A stretch of 48,226 nucleotides of DNA, taken from Pseudomonadota bacterium. Its GTDB lineage: Bacteria; Pseudomonadota; Gammaproteobacteria; Xanthomonadales; Xanthomonadaceae. Made by a program: the position numbers and the translations under genes. Within the stretch, counting starts at the first letter, position 1. Each line of letters opens with the position of its first letter. Where the stretch lies: positions 1-48,226 of the forward strand of contig JAEWOJ010000135.1 of assembly GCA_023399815.1 (NCBI GenBank), given 5' to 3'. The notes under the pieces were generated by a model. That model was not told the DNA's origin and ran no database searches. It saw nothing but the letters and a program-made list of their open reading frames with translations. Positions 37,997 to 48,226 of the stretch are shown one piece after another.

Positions 37997-38368
37997 TTAC
38001 TTCTGGATCAGGAAATCCTCGACCTTGCGGCCGCCGGCGGTGTATTCGGCCAGCCAGCGCGGCTGCTTGCCGCGGCCGGTCCAGGTATTGGCGGCATTGG
38101 CCGGGTCGCGGTACTTCGGCGCGACCTTGACGCCCTTGCTGGCGCTCTTGGCCGGCGCCTTGGCGGCGCGCGGGGCGCGGCTGGCCTTGGGGGCGCCGGC
38201 GCCGAACAGTTCCTCGATGGTGTAACCGGCCTTCTGCGCCGCCTTGACCAGCTGGCTGCGGACCTTGGCGATGGGCTGGCGCTTTGCCACGACGGTCTTG
38301 CGCTTCTGCGCGTCGCGGATCAGGGATGCCAGTTCTTTGGCCGACAGGCCGCTCAGGTCAATACTCAT
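37997..38368 (-). CDS. H-NS-family nucleoid-associated protein
   Basis: A 123-residue protein. Residues 1-60 form the helical oligomerisation region (MSIDLSGLSAKELASLIRDA), the middle is a long Ala/Lys/Pro linker with histone-like repeats (PKASRAPRAAKAPAKSASKG), and the C-terminus is the H-NS DNA-binding domain (KYRDPANAANTWTGRGKQPR with the G-R-G-K-Q-P-R-W-L motif). It silences AT-rich, horizontally acquired DNA, so the AT-rich segments in this window are likely targets. Start 38368 is chosen because it begins the conserved N-terminus and avoids 19 unrelated residues. Confidence 0.93.
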   Translation of the reverse strand: MSIDLSGLSAKELASLIRDAQKRKTVVAKRQPIAKVRSQLVKAAQKAGYTIEELFGAGAPKASRAPRAAKAPAKSASKGVKVAPKYRDPANAANTWTGRGKQPRWLAEYTAGGRKVEDFLIQK

Positions 38369-38489
38369 CGAATAGCTACTCCGGATAATGGGGTTGGGTA
38401 TCGCCAATCCGTGGCAGCGTGGCAAAGCATACCGGCTGTTTCACGGAAACGGCAAACAATAATGTCTGCCGGATATTGTTTCCATAAGA

Positions 38490-38516
38490 AAAGGCCGGGA
38501 TATTGTCCCGGCCTTT
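38490..38516. terminator. Intrinsic terminator of proS
   Basis: An 11-bp stem AAAGGCCGGGA / TCCCGGCCTTT with a TATTG loop, 5 bases beyond the proS stop on the minus strand. Confidence 0.88.
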
Positions 38517-38521
38517 CGGCG

Positions 38522-40216
38522 TCACCCGGCGATTTTCCGCAGCAGCCCGTCCCTGTCCAGGTTCTCGGCCTCGCTGGCCGAACGGGCCCGGTATTCGTAG
38601 GTGCCGGCGGCCAGGCCGCGTTCGGACACCACGACGCGGTGCGGAATGCCGATCAGTTCCATGTCGGCGAACATCGCGCCCGGGCGCAGGCCGCGGTCGT
38701 CCAGCGCCGCGTCGATGCCGGCGGCCTGCAGGTCGGCCAGCAGCGCCTCGGCGGCGGCGGCGACCGCCGCATCCTGCTTCGGGTTGATCACGCACACCAC
38801 CGCCTGCCACGGCGCCATCGCCACCGGCCAGACGATGCCGGCCTCGTCGTGGTTCTGTTCGATGGCGGCGGCGACGATGCGCGACACGCCGATGCCGTAG
38901 CAGCCCATCGCCATCACCGCGGCCTTGCCGTTCTCGTCCAGCACCGTGGCCTTGAGCGCCTCGGCGTACTTGCGGCCGAGCTGGAACACATGGCCGACCT
39001 CGATGCCGCGGGCGATCCTGAGTTCGCCGCCGTCGCGGGCGCGGTCGCCGGCGACCACGTTGCGGATGTCCGCCACTTCCGGCTCGGCCAGGTCGCGGCC
39101 CCAGTTCACGCCAGCGATGTGGAAGCCCTTATCGTTGGCGCCGACGACGAAATCGGCCATCGCCGCCACGTCGCGGTCGGCGACGACGCGGATCGCCCTG
39201 CGCGGGTTGAGCGGGCCGAGGAAACCCGGCTCGCTGCCGAGGTGGTCGGCGATCTCGGCCTCGCTGGCCATGCGGTAATCGGCCAGCCCGGCAACCTTGG
39301 CGAGCTTGATCTCGTTGACGTCGTGGTCGCCGCGCACCAGCGCCAGCACGAACTCGTCACCGGCGGTCATCACCGCCACCGACTTGACCGTGCGCAGCAG
39401 GGCGATGCCCATCAAGGCGGCCACGTCCTCGCAGGTTTTCTGCGTCGGGGTTTCGACCTTGCGCAGTTCCTCGGTGGCGGTCGCGCGCGGCGCCGGGTCG
39501 GCGGCGATGGCGGCCTCGACGTTGGCGGCGTAATCCGAACCGGTGGAGAACACCAGCGCGTCCTCGCCCGAATCGGCGATCACGTGGAATTCCTGCGAGG
39601 CATCGCCGCCGATCGCGCCCGAGTCGGCCTGCACCGCGCGGAACTCCAGCCCGAGGCGGGTGAAGATGCGGGTGTAGGCGGCCTTCATGTTCTCGTATTC
39701 GGCGACCAGGCTGGCGTCGTCCAGGTGGAAGGAATAGGCGTCCTTCATCAGGAACTCGCGCGCGCGCATCACGCCGAAGCGCGGGCGGATCTCGTCGCGG
39801 AACTTGGTCTGGACCTGGTAGAAGTTGACCGGCAGCTGCTTGTAGCTGGACAGCTCCTGGCGCGCGAAGTCGGTGATCGCTTCCTCGGCGGTGGGGCTGT
39901 AGCAGTATTCCTGCTCCTTGCGGTCCTTGATCTTCAGCAGCTGGCCGCCGAACTTCTCCCAGCGCCCGGTCTCTTCCCACAGCTCGCGCGGCTGGATGGT
40001 CGGCAGCTGCAGTTCCACCGCGCCGGCGCGGTTCATCTCCTCGCGCACGATGGCCTCCACCTTGCGCAGCACGCGCAGGCCCAGCGGCGACCAGGTGTAC
40101 AGGCCCGAGGCCAGCTTGCGGATCATGCCCGCGCGCAGCATCAGCTTGTGGCTGACCAGCTCGGCGTCGGCGGGGGTTTCCTTGGTGGTGTGCAGGTGGA
40201 AGCGGGAAAGGCGCAT
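38522..40216 (-). CDS. proS: Prolyl-tRNA synthetase, bacterial type
   Basis: A 564-residue class II synthetase of the bacterial type with an editing insertion. Visible are the motif 2 region KFRDEIRPRFGVMRAREFLM near residues 136-160, with DAYSFH following, the editing (INS) domain around residues 225-385 (SVAVMTAGDEFVLALVRGDH; NEIKLAKVAGLADYRMASEA), the motif 3-like GCYGIGVSRIVAAAIEQN, and an anticodon-binding C-terminal domain (WQAVVCVINPK). It charges tRNA(Pro) and edits Ala-tRNA(Pro). Start 40216 (MRLSRFHLHTTKETPADAEL) is the standard N-terminus. Confidence 0.98.
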   Translation of the reverse strand: MRLSRFHLHTTKETPADAELVSHKLMLRAGMIRKLASGLYTWSPLGLRVLRKVEAIVREEMNRAGAVELQLPTIQPRELWEETGRWEKFGGQLLKIKDRKEQEYCYSPTAEEAITDFARQELSSYKQLPVNFYQVQTKFRDEIRPRFGVMRAREFLMKDAYSFHLDDASLVAEYENMKAAYTRIFTRLGLEFRAVQADSGAIGGDASQEFHVIADSGEDALVFSTGSDYAANVEAAIAADPAPRATATEELRKVETPTQKTCEDVAALMGIALLRTVKSVAVMTAGDEFVLALVRGDHDVNEIKLAKVAGLADYRMASEAEIADHLGSEPGFLGPLNPRRAIRVVADRDVAAMADFVVGANDKGFHIAGVNWGRDLAEPEVADIRNVVAGDRARDGGELRIARGIEVGHVFQLGRKYAEALKATVLDENGKAAVMAMGCYGIGVSRIVAAAIEQNHDEAGIVWPVAMAPWQAVVCVINPKQDAAVAAAAEALLADLQAAGIDAALDDRGLRPGAMFADMELIGIPHRVVVSERGLAAGTYEYRARSASEAENLDRDGLLRKIAG

Positions 40217-40302
40217 GGGGAGGCTTCACGGAACGGCGGACCGCCTATTCTGCCAGAAGCCCCGGCGCCGCAAGGGTTGGCGCGCCGCCCCGCGCCCAGC
40301 GC

Positions 40303-40689
40303 CTATTTCTTGCAGTAGACCGCCGCGGCCGCCTCGGCGAGCTGCTTCTGCGCGGTGCGCTGGGCGTCGTCCAGCGGCGTGTCGGGCTTGCCATCGCCAT
40401 CGGTATCCTGCATCACCGGGCCGCTGCCCCCCAGCAGTTCCAGGTTGCGGCGGGCCGTGGCGCACTGCGGGTCCTCGTCGGCCTTGGCCGGTTCCTCGGC
40501 CGCGGCCACCGGCTCGCCGGAGGCGGTGATGCGGCGGGTCTCGTATTTCTGCCCGGCCGGCGGCCGCTCGGAATACTGGGTCACGCCGTTGGCGTCCTTC
40601 CACTTGTACAGGTGGCCGTTGCCGGCAAGGGCGCCGTGGGTGGCGCTGGCCAACAGCAGCAGGCAGCAGAGGCGGGGCAGGGCGCGCAT
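40303..40689 (-). CDS. Exported DUF4124-domain protein
   Basis: A 128-residue periplasmic protein. Signal peptide CLLLLASATHGALAG, then the DUF4124 domain (HLYKWKDANGVTQYSERPPAG followed by YETRRI), then an acidic calcium-loop-like DTDGDGKPDTPLDD segment near residues 95-108 and a C-terminal helix with a second Cys pair (Cys76, Cys126). The function of DUF4124 proteins is unknown. Upstream it is divergent from pssA. Start 40689 is chosen for the signal peptide. Confidence 0.82.
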   Translation of the reverse strand: MRALPRLCCLLLLASATHGALAGNGHLYKWKDANGVTQYSERPPAGQKYETRRITASGEPVAAAEEPAKADEDPQCATARRNLELLGGSGPVMQDTDGDGKPDTPLDDAQRTAQKQLAEAAAAVYCKK

Positions 40690-40770
40690 GGCGGCTCCGG
40701 TCGCTTGGACGGGGTGGAGGCCGATTGCAGCACCCGGTGACGCGGCTGGCAAGTCGATTAAACTGGCCGC

Positions 40771-41550
40771 ATGGACGAAACGAGACCTCCACCGCGTTCG
40801 CGCAGCATCTATCTGCTGCCGAACCTGTTCACCACCGCCGGCCTGTTCGCCGGCTTTTACGCGATCATCGCCGCTTCCAACGGGGACTTCGTCAACGCCA
40901 GCGTCGCCGTGTTCGTGGCCGCGATCGCCGATGGCCTGGACGGCCGCGTGGCGCGCCTGACCGGCACCAGCAGCGAATTCGGCGTGCAGTACGACTCGCT
41001 GGCCGACCTGGTCAGCTTCGGCATGGCGCCGGCGCTGGTGATGTACCACTGGTCGCTGTCCTCGCTGAAGTTCGACGGCGACGTGATGGGCCGGGTCGGC
41101 TGGCTCGCGGCGTTCCTGTACGCGGCCTGCGCGGCCCTGCGCCTGGCGCGCTTCAACACGCAGGTCGGGACGGTGGACAAGCGCTGGTTCATCGGCCTGG
41201 CCAGCCCCGCCGCGGCGGGGCTGATGATGTCCTTCGTCTGGGCGTTCGCCGACGGCGGCCTGGGCTGGAGCGGCGAGGAACTGCGCTACGTGGCGCTGGC
41301 GGTGGCCATCGTCGCCGGCCTGCTGATGGTCAGCCGCATCCGCTTCTGGAGCTTCAAGGGCGGCGGCGAGAAGGGCCCGCGCTCGGAGCGCGTGCCGTTC
41401 GTGGTGCTGGCGCTGGTGCCGATCGTCATCGCCATCATGGTGGTGGACCTGCCGCGCACCCTGTTCGTGGTCGGCGTGCTGTACGCGCTGTCCGGCCCGG
41501 CGATGTGGCTGTGGCAGCGCTGGCGCCAGCCGGCAAGCAAGGTGCAGTGA
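40771..41550 (+). CDS. pssA: CDP-diacylglycerol-serine O-phosphatidyltransferase
   Basis: A 259-residue integral membrane enzyme that makes phosphatidylserine, the precursor of phosphatidylethanolamine. The CDP-alcohol phosphotransferase motif D-G-x2-A-R-x8-G-x3-D-x3-D is intact (ADGLDGRVARLTGTSSEFGV continuing to QYDSLAD, residues about 52-78). Around eight helices follow (TRRTLFVVGVLYALSGPAMW-like ending). N-terminus MDETRPPPRSRSIYLLPNLF is typical. Its stop overlaps the GTG start of the next gene by four bases. Confidence 0.95.
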   Translation: MDETRPPPRSRSIYLLPNLFTTAGLFAGFYAIIAASNGDFVNASVAVFVAAIADGLDGRVARLTGTSSEFGVQYDSLADLVSFGMAPALVMYHWSLSSLKFDGDVMGRVGWLAAFLYAACAALRLARFNTQVGTVDKRWFIGLASPAAAGLMMSFVWAFADGGLGWSGEELRYVALAVAIVAGLLMVSRIRFWSFKGGGEKGPRSERVPFVVLALVPIVIAIMVVDLPRTLFVVGVLYALSGPAMWLWQRWRQPASKVQ

Positions 41551-42014
41551 ACGCAGCCGCGCCCGCGTCGTTGTGGTCCGCGCAGCAGCAGGCCTGGCTG
41601 CAGGCGATGGGCTATGCGGTCTACCTGGAGGGCGGCGCGCTGGACGCGCCGTTGCCGCAGGCCGCGACGCGCGCACCACCACCGGCGGAGGAGGTGGCGG
41701 CGATGGACGCCACCCTGCCACGGCCGCCACGCGCCGCTCCGCCACCGCCACGCCGGGAAGCGCCTGCGCGGGTGTCGCCTGAGGTCCCCGTGACGGCGCC
41801 GGAAACCCGGCCGCCGGCAAGGCGTGGCGGCGGGCTGCGCCTGCCCGACCGCCTGCAGATCGCGTTGCTGCGGGCATCGGGCTGCAATCCCAACGACCCG
41901 CAGACCCGCGCGCTGATGGACAGCTGGCCGCTGGCCGAGCTGCGCGCCGATCCGGCGGCCAAGCGCGCGCTGTGGCCGCAACTGCGCGCGTTGCGCCGGA
42001 AACAGCGGCAGTGA
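41547..42014 (+). CDS. Hypothetical protein between pssA and rimI
   Basis: A 155-residue protein. The N-terminus (SLWSAQQQAWLQAMGYAVYL) and the C-terminal part (LRLPDRLQIALLRASGCNPN through SWPLAELRADPAAKRALWPQ) look like two small folded segments joined by a Pro/Ala/Arg-rich linker (residues 45-95). No family is recognised, but its position between pssA and rimI in a tight overlapping series suggests a conserved local gene. The GTG start at 41547 overlaps the pssA stop; no closer ATG fits the N-terminal segment. Confidence 0.72.
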   Translation: MNAAAPASLWSAQQQAWLQAMGYAVYLEGGALDAPLPQAATRAPPPAEEVAAMDATLPRPPRAAPPPPRREAPARVSPEVPVTAPETRPPARRGGGLRLPDRLQIALLRASGCNPNDPQTRALMDSWPLAELRADPAAKRALWPQLRALRRKQRQ

Positions 42015-42508
42015 ACGCGGTGGCGGCGATGCCGGCACCGCTGCTGCGCCCGATGCACGAGGGCGACCTGGACGCGGTGATGGAGATCGAACTGCGCGCC
42101 TACCCGTTCCCGTGGACGCGCGGCATCTTCCAGGACTGCCTGCGCGCCGGCTATCCGGGGCGCGTGCTGGTGGGAGACGGCGGCATGGTCGGCTACGGGC
42201 TGCTGAGCGTTGCCGCCGACGAGGCGCACGTGCTCAACGTCTGTGTCGATCCGCAGTGCCAGTCGCGCGGGCTCGGACGGCGCCTGCTGCGCGACCTGGT
42301 GCGGGTGGCGCGCCAGCACGGCGCGGCGCGGGTGTTCCTGGAGGTGCGCCCGTCCAACGCGTCCGCCATCGCGCTGTACCACAGTGAAGGCTTCAACGAG
42401 ATCGGCCGCCGCCCGCGCTACTACCCAGCCGAGAGCGGCCGCGAGGACGCGCTGGTGATGGCGATGGAGCTGGTGGACGAGGACATCACCACGATGCCAC
42501 CGCTATAG
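42011..42508 (+). CDS. rimI: Ribosomal protein S18-alanine N-acetyltransferase
   Basis: A 165-residue GNAT acetyltransferase that acetylates the N-terminal alanine of ribosomal protein S18. Seen are LRPMHEGDLDAVMEIELRAY followed by PFPWT (the RimI hallmark), the acetyl-CoA loop VDPQCQSRGLGRRLLRDLVR (Q/RxxGxG/A type), FLEVRPSNASAIALYHSEGF and a C-terminal RPRYYPAESGREDALVMAME. GTG 42011 overlaps the upstream stop (GTGA); ATG 42029 would fit the family equally well. A palindromic repeat begins at its stop codon. Confidence 0.9.
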   Translation: MNAVAAMPAPLLRPMHEGDLDAVMEIELRAYPFPWTRGIFQDCLRAGYPGRVLVGDGGMVGYGLLSVAADEAHVLNVCVDPQCQSRGLGRRLLRDLVRVARQHGAARVFLEVRPSNASAIALYHSEGFNEIGRRPRYYPAESGREDALVMAMELVDEDITTMPPL

Positions 42509-42529
42509 GTCGGGGCGTACCCCGACCTA
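42506..42529. repeat. Palindromic repeat at the rimI stop
   Basis: A near-perfect inverted repeat TAGGTCGGGG ... CCCCGACCTA with a four-base centre. Its first three bases are the rimI stop codon. Confidence 0.75.
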
Positions 42530-42612
42530 CGGTCTCCGGTGCCATCTGCCTGGAAAAAGCAGCCCGGCGCAGCCTGCCGGCCGCTGGCCGGCAACCTCGC
42601 ATCGGTTCGACA

Positions 42613-42690
42613 GCGCAGGCCGGGGCTACATCCCCGACGCTCCATGGCCGGATGAACCCGAAGCGTCGGGAATGTAACCCCGACCTGCGC
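42613..42690. repeat. GTAG-type palindromic repeat
   Basis: Two 29-base arms (42613-42641 and 42662-42690) are inverted copies with three mismatches. The arms contain GGGGCTACATCCCCGACGCT and its partner, the same core as the repeat at 42506-42529. It lies 33 bases beyond the valS stop and could end both converging transcripts. Confidence 0.8.
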
Positions 42691-42722
42691 CATCCGATGG
42701 ACGGCTCCCGCCGGGTCGGCGA

Positions 42723-45587
<2,865 letters not shown>

Positions 45588-45620
45588 GCGGGGAAACCGG
45601 GTGGAAGGCGTGGGAGGGGA

Positions 45621-45821
45621 TCAGCGGAACGCGCCGGTTTTCAGCGCGCGCCTGATCTTCTGGTCGGTGTGGTATTGGCTGACCGCGTAGGCGGCCCAGA
45701 TCGCGGCCGGAACCCAGCCGAGCAGGGTGATCTGCAGGAGCAGGCAGACGATGCCGGAGATCGGCCGGCCGATGGTGAAGAAGGCCAGCCACGGCAGGAG
45801 CAGGGCGATGAGCAGGCGCAT
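45621..45821 (-). CDS. Pmp3/YqaE-family small membrane protein
   Basis: A 66-residue inner-membrane protein with two helices (LLIALLLPWLAFFTIGRPIS and GIVCLLLQITLLGWVPAAIWA), the pattern of the Pmp3/YqaE (UPF0057) family, and a basic cytosolic tail. Plant and yeast relatives are salt- and cold-induced proteins affecting membrane potential; bacterial roles are unclear. It lies 10 bases downstream of holC and 33 bases before valS in the same direction. Confidence 0.9.
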   Translation of the reverse strand: MRLLIALLLPWLAFFTIGRPISGIVCLLLQITLLGWVPAAIWAAYAVSQYHTDQKIRRALKTGAFR

Positions 45822-45831
45822 GGCGGGGTCC

Positions 45832-46260
45832 TTACATGTCGTGTTTGTTGAGCGCGTAGCCAGCGGCCTTGTACTGGCGCCAGCGCTCGCGCAGCGGTTC
45901 GCGCGCGGCCGGGTCGGCCGGCACCACTTCCAGCACCCGCTCGCAGCCGCCCAGGTAAGGCTCGTCGCGCAGGTTGATGACCAGCGGCCGTTCCGGCGCG
46001 TCGGCGCCGGGCGCGGCGATCAGCACGATGGCCTCTTCCTCGTCCACGTCCTCGCCGACGATCTGGTGAGGGATGTAGGCGTCCGGGTCGAACGACCACA
46101 GCAGCTCGTCCAGTTCCTCGGCCTGCGCCGCGTCGCGCGCCAGCACCAGCGTGTACTGGCTGGTGTCGTTGGCCTTGCGCGCCAGCTCGCACACCAGCTT
46201 CAACGGCTCGGTGAGGAAGCGGGGCTTGGCGATCAGGTAAAAGTCGGCGCGGATGGTCAA
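45832..46260 (-). CDS. holC: DNA polymerase III chi subunit
   Basis: A 142-residue protein (MTIRADFYLIAKPRFLTEPL at the N-terminus, EELDELLWSFDPDAYIPHQI in the centre, VINLRDEPYLGGCERVLEVV toward the end) that matches HolC; chi links the clamp loader to single-stranded DNA binding protein. The start appears to be a TTG at 46260: no ATG or GTG exists before the conserved N-terminus. No clear ribosome binding site; the upstream gap is filled by a purine-rich repeat. It follows pepA, the conserved neighbour. Confidence 0.92.
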   Translation of the reverse strand: MTIRADFYLIAKPRFLTEPLKLVCELARKANDTSQYTLVLARDAAQAEELDELLWSFDPDAYIPHQIVGEDVDEEEAIVLIAAPGADAPERPLVINLRDEPYLGGCERVLEVVPADPAAREPLRERWRQYKAAGYALNKHDM

Positions 46261-46261
46261 G

Positions 46262-46372
46262 GCGGGGAACCGGGGACGGGGAAAAGGGAGTGGAAGTGCA
46301 AGGGCTGGGGCGGGGAACCGGCGCGGGGAACTTTGATTCCCCGCTCCCTGTTCCCTTTTCCCGGCTTCTCAG
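46262..46372. repeat. GGGAAC/GGGAAAA-type repeat between pepA and holC
   Basis: Repeated GGGGAAC, ACGGGGAAAAGGGAG on one side and CTCCCTGTTCCCTTTTCCC on the other make a set of imperfect inverted repeats filling the gap. It covers the region where the holC ribosome binding site should lie. Confidence 0.5.
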
Positions 46373-47841
46373 GCCACCCGGTCCAGCAGCCACTGCGTCA
46401 GCAGGCCGACCGGGCGACCGGTGGCCATGCCGCGCTTGCCTTCATCGCTGGCGACGCCGGCGATGTCCAGGTGCGCCCAGCGCTGGCCTTCGGCGAAGCG
46501 CGACAGGAAGCAGCCGGCGGTGATGGCGCCGGCCCAGCGGCCGCCGATGTTGTAGACGTCGGCGAAGCTCGAATCCAGCATCGGCTGGTACTCATCCCAC
46601 AGCGGCAGGCGCCAGGCGCGGTCGAACACGTGCTCGCCGGCGGCCAGCAGTTCGTTGGCCAGGTCGTCGTGCTTGCTCATCAGGCCGGCGGTCTGGTGGC
46701 CCAGGGCGACCATGCAGGCGCCGGTCAGGGTGGCCACGTCGACCAGCGCGGCCGGCTCGAAGCGCTGCGCGTAGGTCAGCGCGTCGCACAGGATCAGGCG
46801 GCCTTCGGCATCGGTGTTGCCGACTTCGATGGTCTTGCCCGACATCGAGGTGATCACGTCGGACGGGCGGTAGGCATTGCCGTCGATGGCGTTCTCCACC
46901 GCCGGCACGACCACCACCAGGTTCAGCGGCAGCTTGGCCTTCACGGCGGCGACGAAGGTGCCGATGACGTTGGCGCCACCGCACATGTCGTACTTCATCT
47001 CCTCGATGCCGCCCTGAGTCTTCAGGTTGACGCCACCGGTATCGAAGGTGATGCCCTTGCCGACCAGCACGTACGGCTTGGCGTCGCCGCCACCGGACCA
47101 CTTCAGCACGACCAGGCGCGGGCGGTTGGCCGAACCACGGGCCACGGCCAGCAGCGAGCCCATGCCCAGCGCTTCCATCTGGTGCTCGTCGAGGATCTCG
47201 GCTTCGGCGCCGTCGTGCTCGCCAGCGAACTTCACGCCCACTTCAGCCAGGTAGGCCGGGGTGCAGTAGTTCGGCGGCAGGTTGCCCAGCTCGCGGGCGA
47301 ACTCGACACCGGCAGCGATGGCCTGGCCCTGGGCCAGGGCCTGGGCGTCGTCGCCGGCGATGGCCAGCTGGGTCAGGCCGGCGTCATCGGCCTTCTTCTT
47401 GCCCAGGGTGGCGGTGTAGCGGTAGGCGGCATGGTCGGCGGCGATCACCGCCTGGCGGATCGCCCAGGCCGCATCGCGGTCCTTCACGGCCACTTCGGAC
47501 AGGGTGAACAGCGCGCTGCGGGCGGCACCGGCCTTGAGCGCGCGCACGGCGTCGCCGACGGCCTTCAGGTACTGCGGGACGCCGAAACGGGCGGCTTCGC
47601 CCAGGCCGACCACCAGCACGCGCGGGGCGCTGACGCCCGGCAGGTCATGCAGCAGGGTGGTGGCGCCGGTCTTGCCGGACAGGTCGCCGCGCTGGGCCAG
47701 GGCGGCCAGGCGGCCACCGCTGGCGGCGTCCAGGGCCTGGGCGGCCGGGGTCAGGGAGGGGTCGGCATAGGCGCCGACGACCAGGCAGTCGATGCCGGCG
47801 GCGGCCGGCGCGAGGTGGTTCAGGGTGAATTCGAGGGCCAT
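46369..47841 (-). CDS. pepA: Leucyl aminopeptidase (M17)
   Basis: A 490-residue cytosolic metallo-aminopeptidase. The catalytic domain has LVGKGITFDTGGVNLKTQGG, the two-metal site, and the family signature NTDAEGRLILCDAL near residue 340. The N-terminal macro-like domain is complete (ALEFTLNHLAPAAAGIDCLV). It releases N-terminal residues, and PepA proteins can also bind DNA as regulators. Start ATG 47841 gives the standard N-terminus; upstream codons to 47871 are rejected. Divergent from lptF across 104 bases, the usual arrangement. Confidence 0.97.
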   Translation of the reverse strand: MALEFTLNHLAPAAAGIDCLVVGAYADPSLTPAAQALDAASGGRLAALAQRGDLSGKTGATTLLHDLPGVSAPRVLVVGLGEAARFGVPQYLKAVGDAVRALKAGAARSALFTLSEVAVKDRDAAWAIRQAVIAADHAAYRYTATLGKKKADDAGLTQLAIAGDDAQALAQGQAIAAGVEFARELGNLPPNYCTPAYLAEVGVKFAGEHDGAEAEILDEHQMEALGMGSLLAVARGSANRPRLVVLKWSGGGDAKPYVLVGKGITFDTGGVNLKTQGGIEEMKYDMCGGANVIGTFVAAVKAKLPLNLVVVVPAVENAIDGNAYRPSDVITSMSGKTIEVGNTDAEGRLILCDALTYAQRFEPAALVDVATLTGACMVALGHQTAGLMSKHDDLANELLAAGEHVFDRAWRLPLWDEYQPMLDSSFADVYNIGGRWAGAITAGCFLSRFAEGQRWAHLDIAGVASDEGKRGMATGRPVGLLTQWLLDRVA

Positions 47842-47945
47842 TGAGCAGATTCCATTGGCGAGTCCGTACAATCGCAGGCCGTTTACGCCCAGACAGTAGA
47901 CTGGGCGGCACCGCGAACGAACCCCAGAGTTTAAACCACCGCCCC

Positions 47946-48226
47946 ATGCTGAAGCTCGACCGATACCTGCTGGGCGATTTCGTCCAGAGTTTCCTGGCTA
48001 CCCTGATCGTCCTGCTGGTGGTCAGCGTGGGCGGCGTGCTGGTGGACATCCTCGGCAACATCGCCGACGGACGGCTGCCGGCCAAGCTGCTGTTCTCGCA
48101 GCTGGGCCTGCAGTTCATCGCCTACATGCCGCTGATCCTGCCACTGGCACTGATGCTGGGCCTGCTGCTGTCCATCGCCCGCCTGTACCGCGATTCGGAA
48201 ATGGCGGTCATCACCGCCATTGGCGT
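47946..48226 (+). CDS. lptF: LPS export permease LptF, N-terminal fragment
   Basis: The first 93 codons of a gene that runs off the right edge. MLKLDRYLLGDFVQSFLATL followed by a membrane helix (IVLLVVSVGGVLVDILGNIA) and FIAYMPLILPLALMLGLLLS with RLYRDSEMAVITAIG is the YjgP/YjgQ family N-terminus; the R-D-S-E-M segment is the coupling-helix region contacting LptB. LptF with LptG extracts lipopolysaccharide from the inner membrane. LptF rather than LptG is supported by its place divergent from pepA. Confidence 0.93.
   Translation, partial: MLKLDRYLLGDFVQSFLATLIVLLVVSVGGVLVDILGNIADGRLPAKLLFSQLGLQFIAYMPLILPLALMLGLLLSIARLYRDSEMAVITAIG

Noticed and set aside
38411..40318. 635-residue open frame opposite proS
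   Set aside because: Same kind of GC-driven shadow; proS has all expected motifs on the other strand.

Overview
This is a high-GC bacterial chromosome segment, almost certainly from the Xanthomonadaceae (Stenotrophomonas / Pseudoxanthomonas / Lysobacter relatives). The pointers are the order pepA-holC-valS next to a divergent lptF, pssA followed by a small gene and rimI, an H-NS-type protein with a basic linker, GTAG-type palindromic repeats between genes, and the overall protein style. The genus cannot be fixed from the window. No tRNA, rRNA, integrase, insertion sequence or CRISPR array was seen.

Left part (1-8416), mostly housekeeping: the start of an ELM1-family gene, a RutE-like reductase, a YceI lipoprotein, a small helical protein between two twin hairpins, an I78-type inhibitor lipoprotein, an exported Ntn-hydrolase, a siderophore-interacting ferric reductase with its PadR regulator (paired palindromic operators), and aceE with a strong terminator.

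Accessory block (about 8417-14572): a distinctly AT-richer 709-residue protein that looks like a membrane-anchored PIN-type nuclease, a two-gene SymE-like toxin operon behind a structured, terminator-containing leader, an exported aspartic-protease-like protein, and a solitary AspBHI/MspJI-like modification-dependent restriction enzyme preceded by twin palindromes. Most of this looks like defence cargo without a visible integrase.

Middle (14822-20689): a membrane diguanylate cyclase, then a thiamine-salvage group in which a TPP riboswitch precedes a TonB-dependent receptor and a PnuC-family permease. An APH-fold kinase lies just upstream, followed by a small XRE regulator gene.

Lasso peptide locus (20739-29084): a TonB-dependent receptor and an Atxe2-type lasso peptide isopeptidase form a plus-strand pair. 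A convergent minus-strand operon carries a 46-residue precursor gene, a fused B protein (RRE plus leader peptidase) and an asparagine-synthetase-like C protein. A GntR regulator lies upstream. There is no ABC exporter, as usual for isopeptidase-type clusters. The precursor predicts a 21-residue core with a Gly1-Glu8 ring. This is the most interesting system here: make the peptide, take the threaded peptide back in, and linearise it.

Right part (29440-48226): small stress-type and membrane proteins, a class C-type serine hydrolase, an Mla-like MCE lipid-transport operon (permease-STAS fusion, ATPase, MCE protein, lipoprotein), a ThrE-type exporter, an H-NS-like protein, proS, a DUF4124 protein, pssA, an uncharacterised gene, rimI, valS (with an in-frame repeat insertion), a Pmp3-type protein, holC, pepA and the start of lptF.
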